64,000 nt of DNA from Opitutia bacterium (GTDB lineage: Bacteria > Verrucomicrobiota > Verrucomicrobiia > Opitutales > Opitutaceae). The position numbers were made by a program, and so were the translations under genes. Positions 12,581-21,138 of the stretch are shown in pieces; position 1 is the first letter of the stretch; every line of letters starts with the position of its first letter. The notes beneath the pieces were generated by a model. The model was not told the origin of the DNA. It was given only the letters and a program-made list of their open reading frames with translations, and did not search any database. The stretch spans positions 496,001 through 560,000 of the forward strand of contig JACRHT010000017.1 in assembly GCA_016217545.1 (NCBI GenBank), given 5' to 3'.

Positions 12581-13927
12581 TTAGAGAGCTTTCGCGGCTT
12601 TGGCTTCGCGTTCCTTGATGAGGTCTTGGATCGCCTGTTTCATGCGGGTGCCTTCGGCTTTGCCTTCAGGCGTCGCGATCGCGCGCTCGGCTGCGTCGAG
12701 CGCGATGTCGAATTTCTTCAGCTCGTAGGCGATGAACGCGAGGAACAGGTAGGTGGAGTGCGGCTTGTTTCCGCCACCCTTCTTCACGGAGGCCTGGAGG
12801 AACGGGAGCGCATCATCCAGCTTCTCCATCGCGTAGTAGTTCTGGGCGATGAGGTATTCGAGCTGACCGTTGGCTTTCGGGAACGCCTTGGAGGCTTCCT
12901 TGAGCGTATCGATCGCCTTGAGGTCACGATTGAGCTGCTGGTAGGAATACGCGAGGAGCTCCCAGTTCTTCTGGTCGTTATCGATCGTGCCGCTGTGGAG
13001 TCCCTTTTCGAGGAGCTCGGCGGCGCGTTCGTATTGGCCGATATTGAAGTGAATGCCGACGAGATTGAAGTTGTCCTTCGGCGCATTCATGAAGCCGTTG
13101 GCCTGAGCGCGTTCGAACGAGAGGATGGCGCGAATGTCCTGCTGCTGCCCAAGATAGAGGGCGGCGAGCTGTTGCCAGTAATTGCGGTTGTCCGGGTGTT
13201 GCTTGACGAGCAGCTCTAGCAATTCGGTGGCTTCGGCGTTGCGATTGAGGTGCTGGAGGCAGACGAGCTTGAGCAGGTAGAGGTTGTCCTTCGGGCGGGT
13301 CGACATGCGCATGGCTTTGTCGACGATATCGAGAGCCTTCTTGACGGCCTCGATGTCGGGATGCTCGGTGTCCTGCGCGGCGCGATTGAAGAGCAGGGAC
13401 GCGTAGAAGAGCAGCGCGTCGGGATTCGGCTTCTTGTTCAGCTTCATCCAGCGGCCCATGTAAATGTCAGCCTTCTCGAAGTAGCCGCCGATAACCGCGG
13501 GGTTCTTGCTCGTCGTGGCTTCCTGGTAGTAGAGCTGCGCGAGGAAGTAGAGGAACTCGAGCGTCGTGCGCTCCTCGAAGTAATTCGGCGTGTGCGCCTC
13601 GGAGAGCTGGAGCGCCTGTTCGAGCGGCGGAATGGCGGCGCTGTAGTCCGTCTTTTGCAGGAGGGTTTGAGCCTTGATCTGCAGGAGCACCGCGGCGTCG
13701 AAACTGCCGGGATCCTTGAGCTTTGCCATCTGGGCATCGACGCCGGTCAGGACCGCATCGTAATTCTTGGCCTCCGCGGCGGTCTTGTAGGGTCCGCCTA
13801 GGAACTCGCTGACGGGCTCGGAAAGGTTGTAGGGCTTCTCAGCCTGGGCGAACGCGCTGCCGGTCAGCAGCGTCACGGCCAAGGCCGCGAGCGCGCGAGC
13901 GGAGAAGCGGGAAAGGAGGGAAGACAT
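12581..13927 (-). CDS. Secreted TPR-repeat protein of the Ton operon
   Basis: 448 residues with a signal peptide (ending near SAFAQA, residues 23-28), followed by repeated 34-residue helical units: examples around 'LLQKTDYSAAIPPLEQALQL', 'LLFNRAAQDTEHPDI', 'FNIGQYERAAELLEKGL' and 'ALPFLQASVKKGG'. TPR domains mediate protein contacts, so a periplasmic scaffold for the TonB complex is likely. It begins three bases after the tonB stop codon, indicating tight coupling. TPR proteins beside exbB/exbD/tonB are seen in several Gram-negative phyla. Confidence 0.85.
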   Translation of the reverse strand: MSSLLSRFSARALAALAVTLLTGSAFAQAEKPYNLSEPVSEFLGGPYKTAAEAKNYDAVLTGVDAQMAKLKDPGSFDAAVLLQIKAQTLLQKTDYSAAIPPLEQALQLSEAHTPNYFEERTTLEFLYFLAQLYYQEATTSKNPAVIGGYFEKADIYMGRWMKLNKKPNPDALLFYASLLFNRAAQDTEHPDIEAVKKALDIVDKAMRMSTRPKDNLYLLKLVCLQHLNRNAEATELLELLVKQHPDNRNYWQQLAALYLGQQQDIRAILSFERAQANGFMNAPKDNFNLVGIHFNIGQYERAAELLEKGLHSGTIDNDQKNWELLAYSYQQLNRDLKAIDTLKEASKAFPKANGQLEYLIAQNYYAMEKLDDALPFLQASVKKGGGNKPHSTYLFLAFIAYELKKFDIALDAAERAIATPEGKAEGTRMKQAIQDLIKEREAKAAKAL

Positions 13928-13930
13928 GGC

Positions 13931-14587
13931 TTAGGAGTCCTCGGAGAGAGTGAACGGAATATCGATTTGGCAACGCGTGTTGACCGCGCGGCCGCCCTTC
14001 TTGCCGGGCTTGAATTTCCACTTCGAGACGGCCTGCATGGCGGGTTGCTCGAACTCGCGCTGGCTGGATTTCACCACCTGGCAGGCGACGACGTCGCCGG
14101 ACGAGGAGACGATGAACTCCAGCGTGACCGTGCCAGTGATGCCGGCGCGGCGCATTTCGAACGGATAATTCGGCGCGACTTGCACGCGAGCGACCGGAAC
14201 TTGGTCGAGGTTGGCGACGTCGAACAGGTCCTTCATGCCGGCACCGAGCTTGGTGCCAGGCTTGACGACCGGGATCGAGATCGCGCCCTTCGCGGCGGTG
14301 AGGCCCGGAGGGGGCGGCGGCTGCAGGGGTTGAGTGAAGGCGGTCACGGACACGGAGGGAACATCCGCGAGGCTCGGCGGGGCGAGCTGGTTGGTGGGAG
14401 CCTCTTCGGAGAGTTCTTCCACCGTTTCCTCCTTCTCGGGTTCGATGACGGGCATCTCCATCTGAATGAGTTCGGTCTTCTCCTCAGCGGCTTTGGCCTT
14501 CGGTCTGGCCTTGGTGTTGAAGCCGTAGAGGAACGTCGCGTGGAGCGCGATCGAGACGACGAGGCCGATGATGAGATCTCTACGCAT
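13931..14587 (-). CDS. tonB: TonB energy-transducing protein
   Basis: 218 residues in the classical TonB layout: an N-terminal membrane helix (about 5-22), a Pro/Glu-rich periplasmic linker (about 45-100 with PPPPPG), and a C-terminal TonB domain (about 125-215) with Y-P-F-E-M-R-R-A-G-I-T-G-T-V and S-K-W-K-F-K-P. It transmits proton-motive force from ExbBD to outer-membrane receptors. It lies three bases downstream of the second exbD and three bases upstream of the TPR gene. Confidence 0.93.
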   Translation of the reverse strand: MRRDLIIGLVVSIALHATFLYGFNTKARPKAKAAEEKTELIQMEMPVIEPEKEETVEELSEEAPTNQLAPPSLADVPSVSVTAFTQPLQPPPPPGLTAAKGAISIPVVKPGTKLGAGMKDLFDVANLDQVPVARVQVAPNYPFEMRRAGITGTVTLEFIVSSSGDVVACQVVKSSQREFEQPAMQAVSKWKFKPGKKGGRAVNTRCQIDIPFTLSEDS

Positions 14588-14590
14588 GGA

Positions 14591-15016
14591 TTACTTGCCG
14601 GTGGGGCGGGTGCGGGTTTCGACCGAGAATTTTTGGATGCCGGCCTTGCGGATTTCGTCGAGCACCTGAACGGTCGCGCCGAAGCGGGCCTTCTCGTCGC
14701 CGGCGATGAGGATCTTCGGATCCTCCGTCTGCGACTTGTAGTGCGCGATACGCGCGGGCAGCTCCTGCATATCGATCAGCTCACGATTCCAGAAGATGTT
14801 GCCGGCTTCGGAGACCTGAATGGTCGTCGGCTCCTCCGACTTGGAGGTGTTCTGCGGAACACCGGCGGGCAAATCGACGGGGACGGAATTGATGCGGTTC
14901 AGCGAGAGCGTGAAGAGCACGAAGGTCGCGAGGAGAAAGAAGATGACGTCAATGAGAGGGATGATCTCAATGCGCGCCTTCTTGAGCTTCGCGACTTTGA
15001 TTTTGGTGCCTTGCAT
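14591..15016 (-). CDS. exbD: ExbD/TolR family biopolymer transporter, second copy
   Basis: 141 residues. A single membrane helix follows KKARIEIIPLIDVIFFLLAT, which contains the conserved proton-path Asp (I-D-V-I-F-F). A periplasmic domain follows (EEPTTIQVSE, ILIAGDEKARFG). It partners ExbB in the proton channel that energises TonB. The region encoding the transmembrane motif is identical over 48 bases to that of the first exbD, although the rest of the two genes has diverged. Confidence 0.93.
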   Translation of the reverse strand: MQGTKIKVAKLKKARIEIIPLIDVIFFLLATFVLFTLSLNRINSVPVDLPAGVPQNTSKSEEPTTIQVSEAGNIFWNRELIDMQELPARIAHYKSQTEDPKILIAGDEKARFGATVQVLDEIRKAGIQKFSVETRTRPTGK

Positions 15017-15063
15017 GAGTGAGGATGCTTAACGGATGACGCGCGACGCGTCGTTTTCTTAGA

Positions 15064-15480
15064 TCAACGGGCTCGAACTTCGACATACACCTTCGTGAAG
15101 CCGGCCTTGCGGGCTTCATCGAAGACGTAGATCGCCTGAGCGAAGAACGCGCGCTCGTCACCATTGATGAGGATGCGGCCTTCGGGGTCCGATGCCTTGA
15201 ATTGCTGGAGTCGTTGGAGAAACTCGTCGAGGGTGACGAGGTCCTTGTTCCACGCGAGCGTGCCTTCGTCGGTCACAGAGATCGTGACGGAGCCGGCGGG
15301 GTCGCGCGGATCGCCGTAAGCCACCGGCAGCTGAACGTTCAGGCCGTTGGATTTGTTGAGGGAAAGGGTGAACAGGACGAACGTCGCGAGCAGGAAGAAG
15401 ATGACGTCAATGAGAGGGATGATCTCAATGCGCGCCTTCTTGGTGCCGCCGGGGCCTGTGCCACCACCACCGCCGTGCAT
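15064..15480 (-). CDS. exbD: ExbD/TolR family biopolymer transporter, first copy
   Basis: 138 residues beginning with a Gly-rich stretch (MHGGGGGTGPGG), then KKARIEIIPLIDVIFFLLAT with the conserved Asp in the single membrane helix, then a periplasmic domain (ILINGDERAFFAQ). It lies 40 bases downstream of exbB. Two exbD genes in one Ton operon are known from several phyla and may form a mixed ExbD dimer in the ExbB pentamer. Confidence 0.93.
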   Translation of the reverse strand: MHGGGGGTGPGGTKKARIEIIPLIDVIFFLLATFVLFTLSLNKSNGLNVQLPVAYGDPRDPAGSVTISVTDEGTLAWNKDLVTLDEFLQRLQQFKASDPEGRILINGDERAFFAQAIYVFDEARKAGFTKVYVEVRAR

Positions 15481-15520
15481 GACTGGGTGAGTCGAGGGTT
15501 ACCGATGAGGTGACCCGCGG

Positions 15521-16180
15521 TTAGCGGTTCACACTCTCGGACTTGTTGATGATGATCTCGAGCGAGTTGGAGGCGTCTTCGACTTCGTGACGGGCTTCTT
15601 CCAGACGGGCGTTGAGATAGTTGTAGGGGAGCAGGCCCGTGATGGCGACCGCGAGACCGCAAGCTGTGGCGATGAGCGCCTCGGCCACACCACCGGTGAT
15701 CTGGCCGGCCGCCGAAGCGATGTCGCCGCCGGAGAGGGCGCCGAAGGTGTTCATCATGCCCGTCACCGTGCCGAGAAGACCGAGCAGCGGGGCGGCGGTG
15801 ATGCAGGTGTCGAGGGTCGGGAGACCTTGCGAGAAGCGCTGGAGCTCCTGGTTGGCGGCGCGGGTGAAGGCGTTGCCGAGGGAGTGCTCCTTGTGCGTCA
15901 GCGCGTAGACGAGAATGCGAGCGACGTAGTCCTGGCTCTTCTTGCCGAGCTCGACGGCGCCGTCGACATCACGGGTCTCCACCTTCTCGAGCATCTTCTC
16001 GACGACCTCGGGCTGGCGGCGGGTCGCTTCACGGATGATGAAGATGATGCGCTCGACGGCGACCGTGATGAGGAGGAACGACACGAGCAGAATGGGCCAC
16101 ATGATGGGGCCGCCGTGCTTGAACAGCTCCATCGGAGTCTGGTTCATCAGGAACGCCAAGGGCAGGTGTGCAGTGATCAT
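15521..16180 (-). CDS. exbB: ExbB/TolQ/MotA family proton channel protein
   Basis: 219 residues with three membrane helices: one near residues 26-48 (IMWPILLVSFLLITVAVERI) and two flanking the conserved T-A-P-L-L-G-L-L-G-T-V-T-G-M motif (about 127-141) and the G-G-V-A-E-A-L-I-A-T-A-C-G-L motif. It is the channel subunit that, with ExbD, couples proton flow to TonB. It is the first gene of the operon, and no clear Shine-Dalgarno precedes its ATG. Confidence 0.94.
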   Translation of the reverse strand: MITAHLPLAFLMNQTPMELFKHGGPIMWPILLVSFLLITVAVERIIFIIREATRRQPEVVEKMLEKVETRDVDGAVELGKKSQDYVARILVYALTHKEHSLGNAFTRAANQELQRFSQGLPTLDTCITAAPLLGLLGTVTGMMNTFGALSGGDIASAAGQITGGVAEALIATACGLAVAITGLLPYNYLNARLEEARHEVEDASNSLEIIINKSESVNR

Positions 16181-16444
16181 AGTGCGATTTAGGGATTAGA
16201 TTTTCCGGGATGAAGTTTGTCTGGGTGGAAATCTGGTGAGCGTCGTTACGCTACGCCCCGCGGGGTGGGGTTAGACGCCGAGCGACCGCCTTTGTTGCAG
16301 GCCGGGCGCGTATCGGGGAAAGGGTTGAAACTACGGGGCAAGAGGTGTGTGCGGGCGAGAGCCAAAAAGTTTGGGAATCACTTTACCCTGTCAATGCGCT
16401 TTCTTTTTCAGCGATTGCGAGGAGTCGCGCATCGGTTGTGTTGC

Positions 16445-16518
16445 TGGCTGCCCGGCTAGGACTCGAACCTAGACAAGCAGAGTCAGAATCTGCTGTGCTA
16501 CCATTACACCACCAGGCA
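16445..16518 (-). tRNA. tRNA-Gln (anticodon CTG)
   Basis: A 74-base cloverleaf with encoded CCA. Acceptor TGCCTGG pairs with CCGGGCA (one T-G pair). The anticodon loop TTCTGAC gives CTG. T-arm GGTTCGAGTCC. Confidence 0.95.
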
Positions 16519-16576
16519 GTGGCAAGTGATCGTGCGAGCGGCGTGGGGTGGGCTTGCCGGAGTCGAGATTCAAAAG

Positions 16577-16651
16577 TGGAGCCGGCGATGGGATTCGAAC
16601 CCGCAACCGCCTGTTTACAAAACAGGTGCTCTACCGTTGAGCTACGCCGGC
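16577..16651 (-). tRNA. tRNA-Thr (anticodon TGT)
   Basis: A 75-base cloverleaf with encoded CCA. Acceptor GCCGGCG/CGCCGGC. The anticodon stem CCTGT/ACAGG encloses TTTGTAA, giving TGT. T-arm GGTTCGAATCC. Confidence 0.97.
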
Positions 16652-16696
16652 AAGGCGCGCTGCGCACTGAGACTTAGGGACTTCAAACAACAAATT

Positions 16697-16771
16697 TGGT
16701 GGCTCCCCGGGGACTCGAACCCCGAACCTACTGATTAAGAGTCAGCTGCTCTACCATTGAGCTAGGAAGCC
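16697..16771 (-). tRNA. tRNA-Lys (anticodon CTT)
   Basis: A 75-base cloverleaf with encoded CCA. Acceptor GGCTTCC/GGGAGCC. The anticodon loop CTCTTAA gives CTT. It is the first of three tRNAs in a minus-strand cluster (Lys-Thr-Gln). Confidence 0.97.
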
Positions 16772-16881
16772 AGAAAATCAGAAGGGCAAACCTTGGGAAC
16801 GAGCATGTGGTGTCAACACCATTCCCCTATGAAACATGGGAAATTCCTACAGGATAACGCGGCTAATTTTCGCAACAAGTC

Positions 16882-17886
16882 TCACGAATTCCCCGCCCAC
16901 TTCGGCAACGCCAAATCTGTCGCCAGTCTCACACCCGGAGCCGCCGCCAGCAATCGCGGCACCGAGTTGACGAGCGCCGCCACGGTCGCGTCATCACCCG
17001 CGACTCCTCGTCGCACGATCACGTCGAGCGGCGGGCGTCCGTTCACCACGATGCGATCGTGGGGTTCGGGTGCGCCGAGAAACATCGCGATATCCAACAC
17101 CACACGCTCGACGCCTCCGCTCACACCCACAGCGCGCTGGCGGATGCCGCACACTTTGCCCGGCGGCACCTTGAAAAACGGCGTCACGATTTCCCGCTCG
17201 GCGATCACCGGCTCGCCCTCTTCCGCGAGACTGTCGAGCTCCCATCCCATCGCGTGCGCGACGAGGGCAGCGGACTCCAACAAGCCCGCGTGCCCTGCCC
17301 TGCCCGACTGAAGCTTGGCGCGAAATTCGTCCGCCTCCTGACCGCTGCCGATCTTCGCCTGCAACGGTTGCCGGCGCGTCGACGCATCGACCACGCGCTC
17401 CACGAAAATGCTCTCCACGCTCCGGCTCACGCCGGTCAGCGCGATCGGCAACACATCCATCACGAATCCCGGATTGACTCCCGTCGCGACCACGCGCGCT
17501 CCCGTGTGACGGCACAATGCGTCGAATTCCTTCGTCAAGTCGGGCGCCTTCAACGCCGGGAAAATCAGCTGCTCGCACGTCGATGCCACACTCACGCCGA
17601 ACTCCAGCGCCGGCCGCATCTGCGCGAGCGTCACGGCGGCGTTTGAGGAAGCCGTGTGCAGGATCACCTCCGGTGGCGTCTCGCGGAACAATTCGTCCAA
17701 GTCCCGCACGACGCGCAAACCATCCAGCTGGCCGAGCCCCGTCACCTCCGTGAGTGAGCGCCCGACCTTGGCGGGATCGATATCGACTGCGCCGACGATT
17801 TCGAGCCACGGCTGCTGCGCGGCGAGTTTCAACGACTCCAACCCGATCGGCCCGAGGCCGAACTGCGCGACCTTGATCTTTTTCAT
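16882..17886 (-). CDS. DapB-like NAD(P)-dependent dehydrogenase (diaminopentanoate dehydrogenase type)
   Basis: 334 residues with an N-terminal Rossmann fold: KVAQFGLGPIGLESLK (residues 5-20) is a G-x-G-x-x-G dinucleotide-binding motif, and VGAVDIDPAKVG supplies the acidic ribose-binding region. HTASSN and GVNPGFVMDVLPI follow at the expected sites. It resembles the dihydrodipicolinate-reductase-related group that includes 2,4-diaminopentanoate dehydrogenase of ornithine fermentation. The other genes of that pathway are not visible here, so the substrate stays open. It is a monocistronic gene beside the tRNA cluster. Confidence 0.72.
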   Translation of the reverse strand: MKKIKVAQFGLGPIGLESLKLAAQQPWLEIVGAVDIDPAKVGRSLTEVTGLGQLDGLRVVRDLDELFRETPPEVILHTASSNAAVTLAQMRPALEFGVSVASTCEQLIFPALKAPDLTKEFDALCRHTGARVVATGVNPGFVMDVLPIALTGVSRSVESIFVERVVDASTRRQPLQAKIGSGQEADEFRAKLQSGRAGHAGLLESAALVAHAMGWELDSLAEEGEPVIAEREIVTPFFKVPPGKVCGIRQRAVGVSGGVERVVLDIAMFLGAPEPHDRIVVNGRPPLDVIVRRGVAGDDATVAALVNSVPRLLAAAPGVRLATDLALPKWAGNS

Positions 17887-17944
17887 CGCGCCACGATTGG
17901 ACCGCGTCGTCCCCGCGCTGTCGAGCGCGCCGCGAGGCAGCCGC

Positions 17945-18835
17945 TCAACCGAGAAACGGATTGAACCGCCGCTCGTTCGCCACCGTCGAAATCGGACCGT
18001 GGCCCGGCGCGATCAACGCCTCCGCCGGCAGCGCCTCGAGCACGCGCCGCGCGTGTTTCAATTGCCGCTGGCAGCAGAAATACCCGCCGCCCAGCGACCC
18101 GGCGAAAATCAGATCGCCCGAAATCACCAACTCCTCGCGCGTCGGCCGCGCCGTGCATGCCACGACGTAGCAATTGTGCTCGGCGGCGTGTCCCGGCGTC
18201 AGCAGCGCGCGGATCGTGAAGCCGCCCACTTCCACCGTCTGCCCCTCCCCCAGCCCGAGGCACCGCGGCCAGCGTCCTGTCGGCGGACCGTAGAAATGAT
18301 TGAGCCCAAACTCCGCCATTACTTCCTCGAGCCCGCCGATGTGCTCGGCCTCGTAGTGCGTCACGAAAACCGCCGCGAGCTTCTTGATCCGAGCCGGCCA
18401 CGCGCGGCGCAGTTCGGGTCCGCTCGCGCCGGTGTCGAAAAGAATCCCCGTGTCGCCGCCCTGCGACAGGACGTAGGCGTTCGCCACGCCGACACCGAAC
18501 GGCATGCGCAGCGGGAACAGACAGAACGGCAACCCGCCGATCTCCGGACGCGGATACGCTCCCTGCGCGAGCGCGCAGAGACCGACTTCGTTCAAGTTCA
18601 GCACGCGGGCCAGCCGACCAATTTCTGCGGGCTTCAAGTCCGGCCGGTAATCGACCGCGTCGTGAATTCTCATCAGCTCGACGTTGGCCGCCTTTGCGAC
18701 CGCCTCATACGTCATCGCCGCGTGGCGGGCGGCCTTTTCCAGGACGTCACCCAGCTCGTCTTCCAGCGGAGGTGCGACGGTCGAGTCCATGCGAAGTTGA
18801 CCAGAAATGAATTCCATTTCGCCAACGATTGCCAC
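17945..18835 (-). CDS. Metallo-beta-lactamase-fold protein with altered metal motif and helical N-terminus
   Basis: 296 residues from the first ATG; starts at 18817 or 18790 are equally possible, because the upstream region overlaps the divergent pyrE leader and no clear RBS is seen. Residues about 25-95 form a small helical domain (YEAVAKAANVELMRIHDAVD, IGRLARVLNLNEVGLCALA) that looks like an XRE-type helix-turn-helix. Residues about 100-285 are an MBL fold with TPGHAAEH (213-220), SGD (239-241) and APGHG (276-280). The usual HxHxDH reads H160-Y-E-A-E-H165, so the second His is Glu and the Asp is Glu. The fold is clear; activity and ligand are unknown. Confidence 0.75.
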   Translation of the reverse strand: MAIVGEMEFISGQLRMDSTVAPPLEDELGDVLEKAARHAAMTYEAVAKAANVELMRIHDAVDYRPDLKPAEIGRLARVLNLNEVGLCALAQGAYPRPEIGGLPFCLFPLRMPFGVGVANAYVLSQGGDTGILFDTGASGPELRRAWPARIKKLAAVFVTHYEAEHIGGLEEVMAEFGLNHFYGPPTGRWPRCLGLGEGQTVEVGGFTIRALLTPGHAAEHNCYVVACTARPTREELVISGDLIFAGSLGGGYFCCQRQLKHARRVLEALPAEALIAPGHGPISTVANERRFNPFLG

Positions 18836-18849
18836 ACGTTTCCGGCCCC

Positions 18850-19416
18850 ATGGACGTCCAGGCTGAAGTCATCGACATCTTCAAACGCACCCGCGCGCTC
18901 CTCCAAGGCCACTTCGTGCTCCGCTCCGGTCTGCACAGCGGACACTTCTTCCAGTGCGCCCAAGTATGCCAATACATGCCCGAGGTCGAGCGGCTCGGCG
19001 CGTTGCTGAAGGACCGGCTCGCCGGCGTGCAGTTCACCACCGTGCTCGCGCCCGCGATGGGCGGACTCGTCATCGGTCAGGAAGTCGCGCGGCAGTTCAA
19101 GAGCCGCTTCATCTTCGCCGAGAAGGAAAACAACGTGCTCGTGATGCGCCGCGGCTTCACCCTCGCGCCGGGCGAGAAAATCCTCGTCGTCGAAGACGTC
19201 ATCACCCGCGGTGGTCGCGTGCAGGAGTGCCTCGACATCATCGCCAAGGCCGGCGGCCAGGCCGTCGCGGTCGCGGTGCTCGTCGACCGCAGCGAGGGCA
19301 AGGCGAAGTTCAGCGTGCCGACGATTTCGCTGCTCGAGTTGAGTTTCCCGACCTACGAAGCGGACAAGCTCCCGCCGGAGCTTGCGGCGATTCCTGCGAG
19401 CAAACCGGGGAGCTGA
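18850..19416 (+). CDS. pyrE: Orotate phosphoribosyltransferase
   Basis: 188 residues from the ATG at 18850 (MDVQAEVIDIFKR); the in-frame ATG at 18829 would add seven residues without similarity to the family. FVLRSGLHSGHFFQ near the N-terminus and the PRPP-binding motif ILVVEDVITRGG (about residues 113-124) identify the enzyme that transfers phosphoribose from PRPP to orotate in pyrimidine synthesis. prs, which makes PRPP, lies 2 kb away on the other strand. A hairpin plus T-run follows the gene. Confidence 0.93.
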   Translation: MDVQAEVIDIFKRTRALLQGHFVLRSGLHSGHFFQCAQVCQYMPEVERLGALLKDRLAGVQFTTVLAPAMGGLVIGQEVARQFKSRFIFAEKENNVLVMRRGFTLAPGEKILVVEDVITRGGRVQECLDIIAKAGGQAVAVAVLVDRSEGKAKFSVPTISLLELSFPTYEADKLPPELAAIPASKPGS

Positions 19417-19456
19417 GCCCCTCGGCTCGACGCCACGCCGCGCCAGTTTTGGAGGA

Positions 19457-19478
19457 CGCGGCTACTGCCGCGCTTTTT
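19457..19478 (+). terminator. Intrinsic terminator after pyrE
   Basis: CGCGGC-tact-GCCGCG followed by CTTTTT, 41 bases after the pyrE stop. The 90 bases that follow are GC-rich and palindrome-rich but show no gene. Confidence 0.65.
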
Positions 19479-19574
19479 CGCGTTCCGTCAGCAGGAAATG
19501 GTCGCGGCGCGCCGGGAAGCGCGCCCTCCACGGCAGAGACGTCGGCAGTGGGAACGCTGACGACCAACCGAAAA

Positions 19575-19598
19575 AAAGGCGCGCCGGTCGGCGCGCCT
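19575..19598 (-). terminator. Intrinsic terminator of the HtrA gene
   Basis: AAGGCGCGCC and GGCGCGCCTT, a perfect 10-bp stem with a 4-base loop. On the minus strand it is followed by a TTTTT run. Confidence 0.85.
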
Positions 19599-19628
19599 TC
19601 GTCTTTTTCGGTGCGGAAATTCGCGCGC

Positions 19629-21080
19629 TCAGCGCTGCACGAAGCCGACGTAGCGGTAGTTGCCGCGGTAGTAGATGAGCGCGAGGTTGCGGCCTTCGCG
19701 CAGAGCGCGCTTGGCGGACGCGACATCGGCGACGGGCACGCGGTTGATCTGCTCGATCACGGCGCCGACGGGGAAGACATCACCGAAGGGCGAGGTCGGA
19801 GCGATGTCGGTGATGACGAGGCCTTCGACTTCGTTGGGGATGCGGAGTTCGCTGCGAAGGTCATTGGTGATCTGCTGAACCACGACGCCGGTGAGAAATT
19901 CACCGTCGGCAGCGGCATCCTCGAGCTTGCCGAGCGTGACTTCGGCGTTTTGCGCTTTGCCGTCGCGGAGGTAATCGATGCGCACCTTAGTGCCAGGCAT
20001 CGTCTGCGCGATAGTAAGGCGCAAGTCGTCGCGCGAGGCGATGGCGCGGCCGTTGACGGCAGTGACAATATCCTCGCGCTTGAGGCCGGCCTTGGCGGCG
20101 GGGCCGTCCTTCGGGCTGAGGTCGGTGATGACGACGCCGCGCGTCTCGCGCGGGAGGCCGAGCGATTCGGCGACTTCGGCCGTGAGCGTTTCGCTCGAGA
20201 CGCCGAGGTAGCCGCGCACGACGGTGCCGGTTTCGATGAGGCTGGTCATGACCGAACGCGCGAGGTTGATCGGGATGGCGAAGCCGATGCCGATGTTGCC
20301 GCGGTTGTTGGTGGCGATGCCGGAGTTGACGCCGACGAGGCGGCCCTTGGCGTCGACGAGCGCGCCGCCGGAGTTGCCCATGTTGATGGCGGCGTCGGTC
20401 TGGATGAAATCCTCGTAGGCGTCGGGCTCGCGATCGGTGAGAAGGTTGACGTTCTTGCGGCCGGTCGCGGAAACGATGCCCATCGTGACCGTCTGGCCGA
20501 TGCCGAGCGGATTGCCGATGGCGAACACGACGTCACCGACGCGCAGGCGGTCGCTGTCGGCGATGGTGACGAAGGGGAGCTTGTCGGCGTCAACCTTGAT
20601 CACGGCAACGTCGGTCTTCGGGTCGGTGCCGATGAGCTTGGCGGGCAGCTCGCGGTCGTCGGAGAGTGCGACCTTCAACTCATCCGCGTCCTCGACGACG
20701 TGGTTGTTGGTGAGAATGTAGCCGTCGGGCGAAATGATGACGCCAGAGCCGAGGCCGCTGAGCTTCTGCTCGCGATCGGGGATGTTGCCGAAGAGCTGGC
20801 GATAAAACTCAGGCACGCGCTGGCGCACGATCTTGCTCGAATAGACGGAGACAACGGCCGGGCGAACATCGGTCAGCACGTCGGCATAGCTCGTCAGGAC
20901 GGGCGCCTTGCCTTCGCCGACCGGCGTGGCGTCGAGCTTGAGGTCGGGGTGCTTCAGCTCCGACTTCGCGGCGGACGCTTTGGCGCCTTTCGCCGTGGCG
21001 GGCTTGGTTTGAGCGTTAAGGGTGAGGAGGCCGGCCGCGAGGCCGACGCACAACGAAAGAACGAACACTTTGGCTTTCAT
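19629..21080 (-). CDS. HtrA/DegP-type periplasmic serine protease
   Basis: 483 residues with a signal peptide (to about residue 24, LNAQT). The trypsin-like protease domain spans about 100-275 with the full triad: H127 in TNNHVV, D157 in KTDVAV and S237 in GNSGGAL. Two PDZ domains follow (about 285-370 and 385-480), the second starting near GVVVQQI. This is the arrangement of DegP/DegQ, the periplasmic quality-control protease-chaperones. It is followed by its own terminator. Confidence 0.93.
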   Translation of the reverse strand: MKAKVFVLSLCVGLAAGLLTLNAQTKPATAKGAKASAAKSELKHPDLKLDATPVGEGKAPVLTSYADVLTDVRPAVVSVYSSKIVRQRVPEFYRQLFGNIPDREQKLSGLGSGVIISPDGYILTNNHVVEDADELKVALSDDRELPAKLIGTDPKTDVAVIKVDADKLPFVTIADSDRLRVGDVVFAIGNPLGIGQTVTMGIVSATGRKNVNLLTDREPDAYEDFIQTDAAINMGNSGGALVDAKGRLVGVNSGIATNNRGNIGIGFAIPINLARSVMTSLIETGTVVRGYLGVSSETLTAEVAESLGLPRETRGVVITDLSPKDGPAAKAGLKREDIVTAVNGRAIASRDDLRLTIAQTMPGTKVRIDYLRDGKAQNAEVTLGKLEDAAADGEFLTGVVVQQITNDLRSELRIPNEVEGLVITDIAPTSPFGDVFPVGAVIEQINRVPVADVASAKRALREGRNLALIYYRGNYRYVGFVQR

Positions 21081-21138
21081 GGAAAGTATGGGGAGCGGAG
21101 TCCGACACTAGCCGGCTCCGCCCGTTCCGCAACCGACC

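Noticed and set aside
16811-16816. Perfect TTGACA upstream of tRNA-Lys as a -35 box
   Set aside because: No acceptable -10 hexamer is found at 16-18 bases, so I do not call a promoter.
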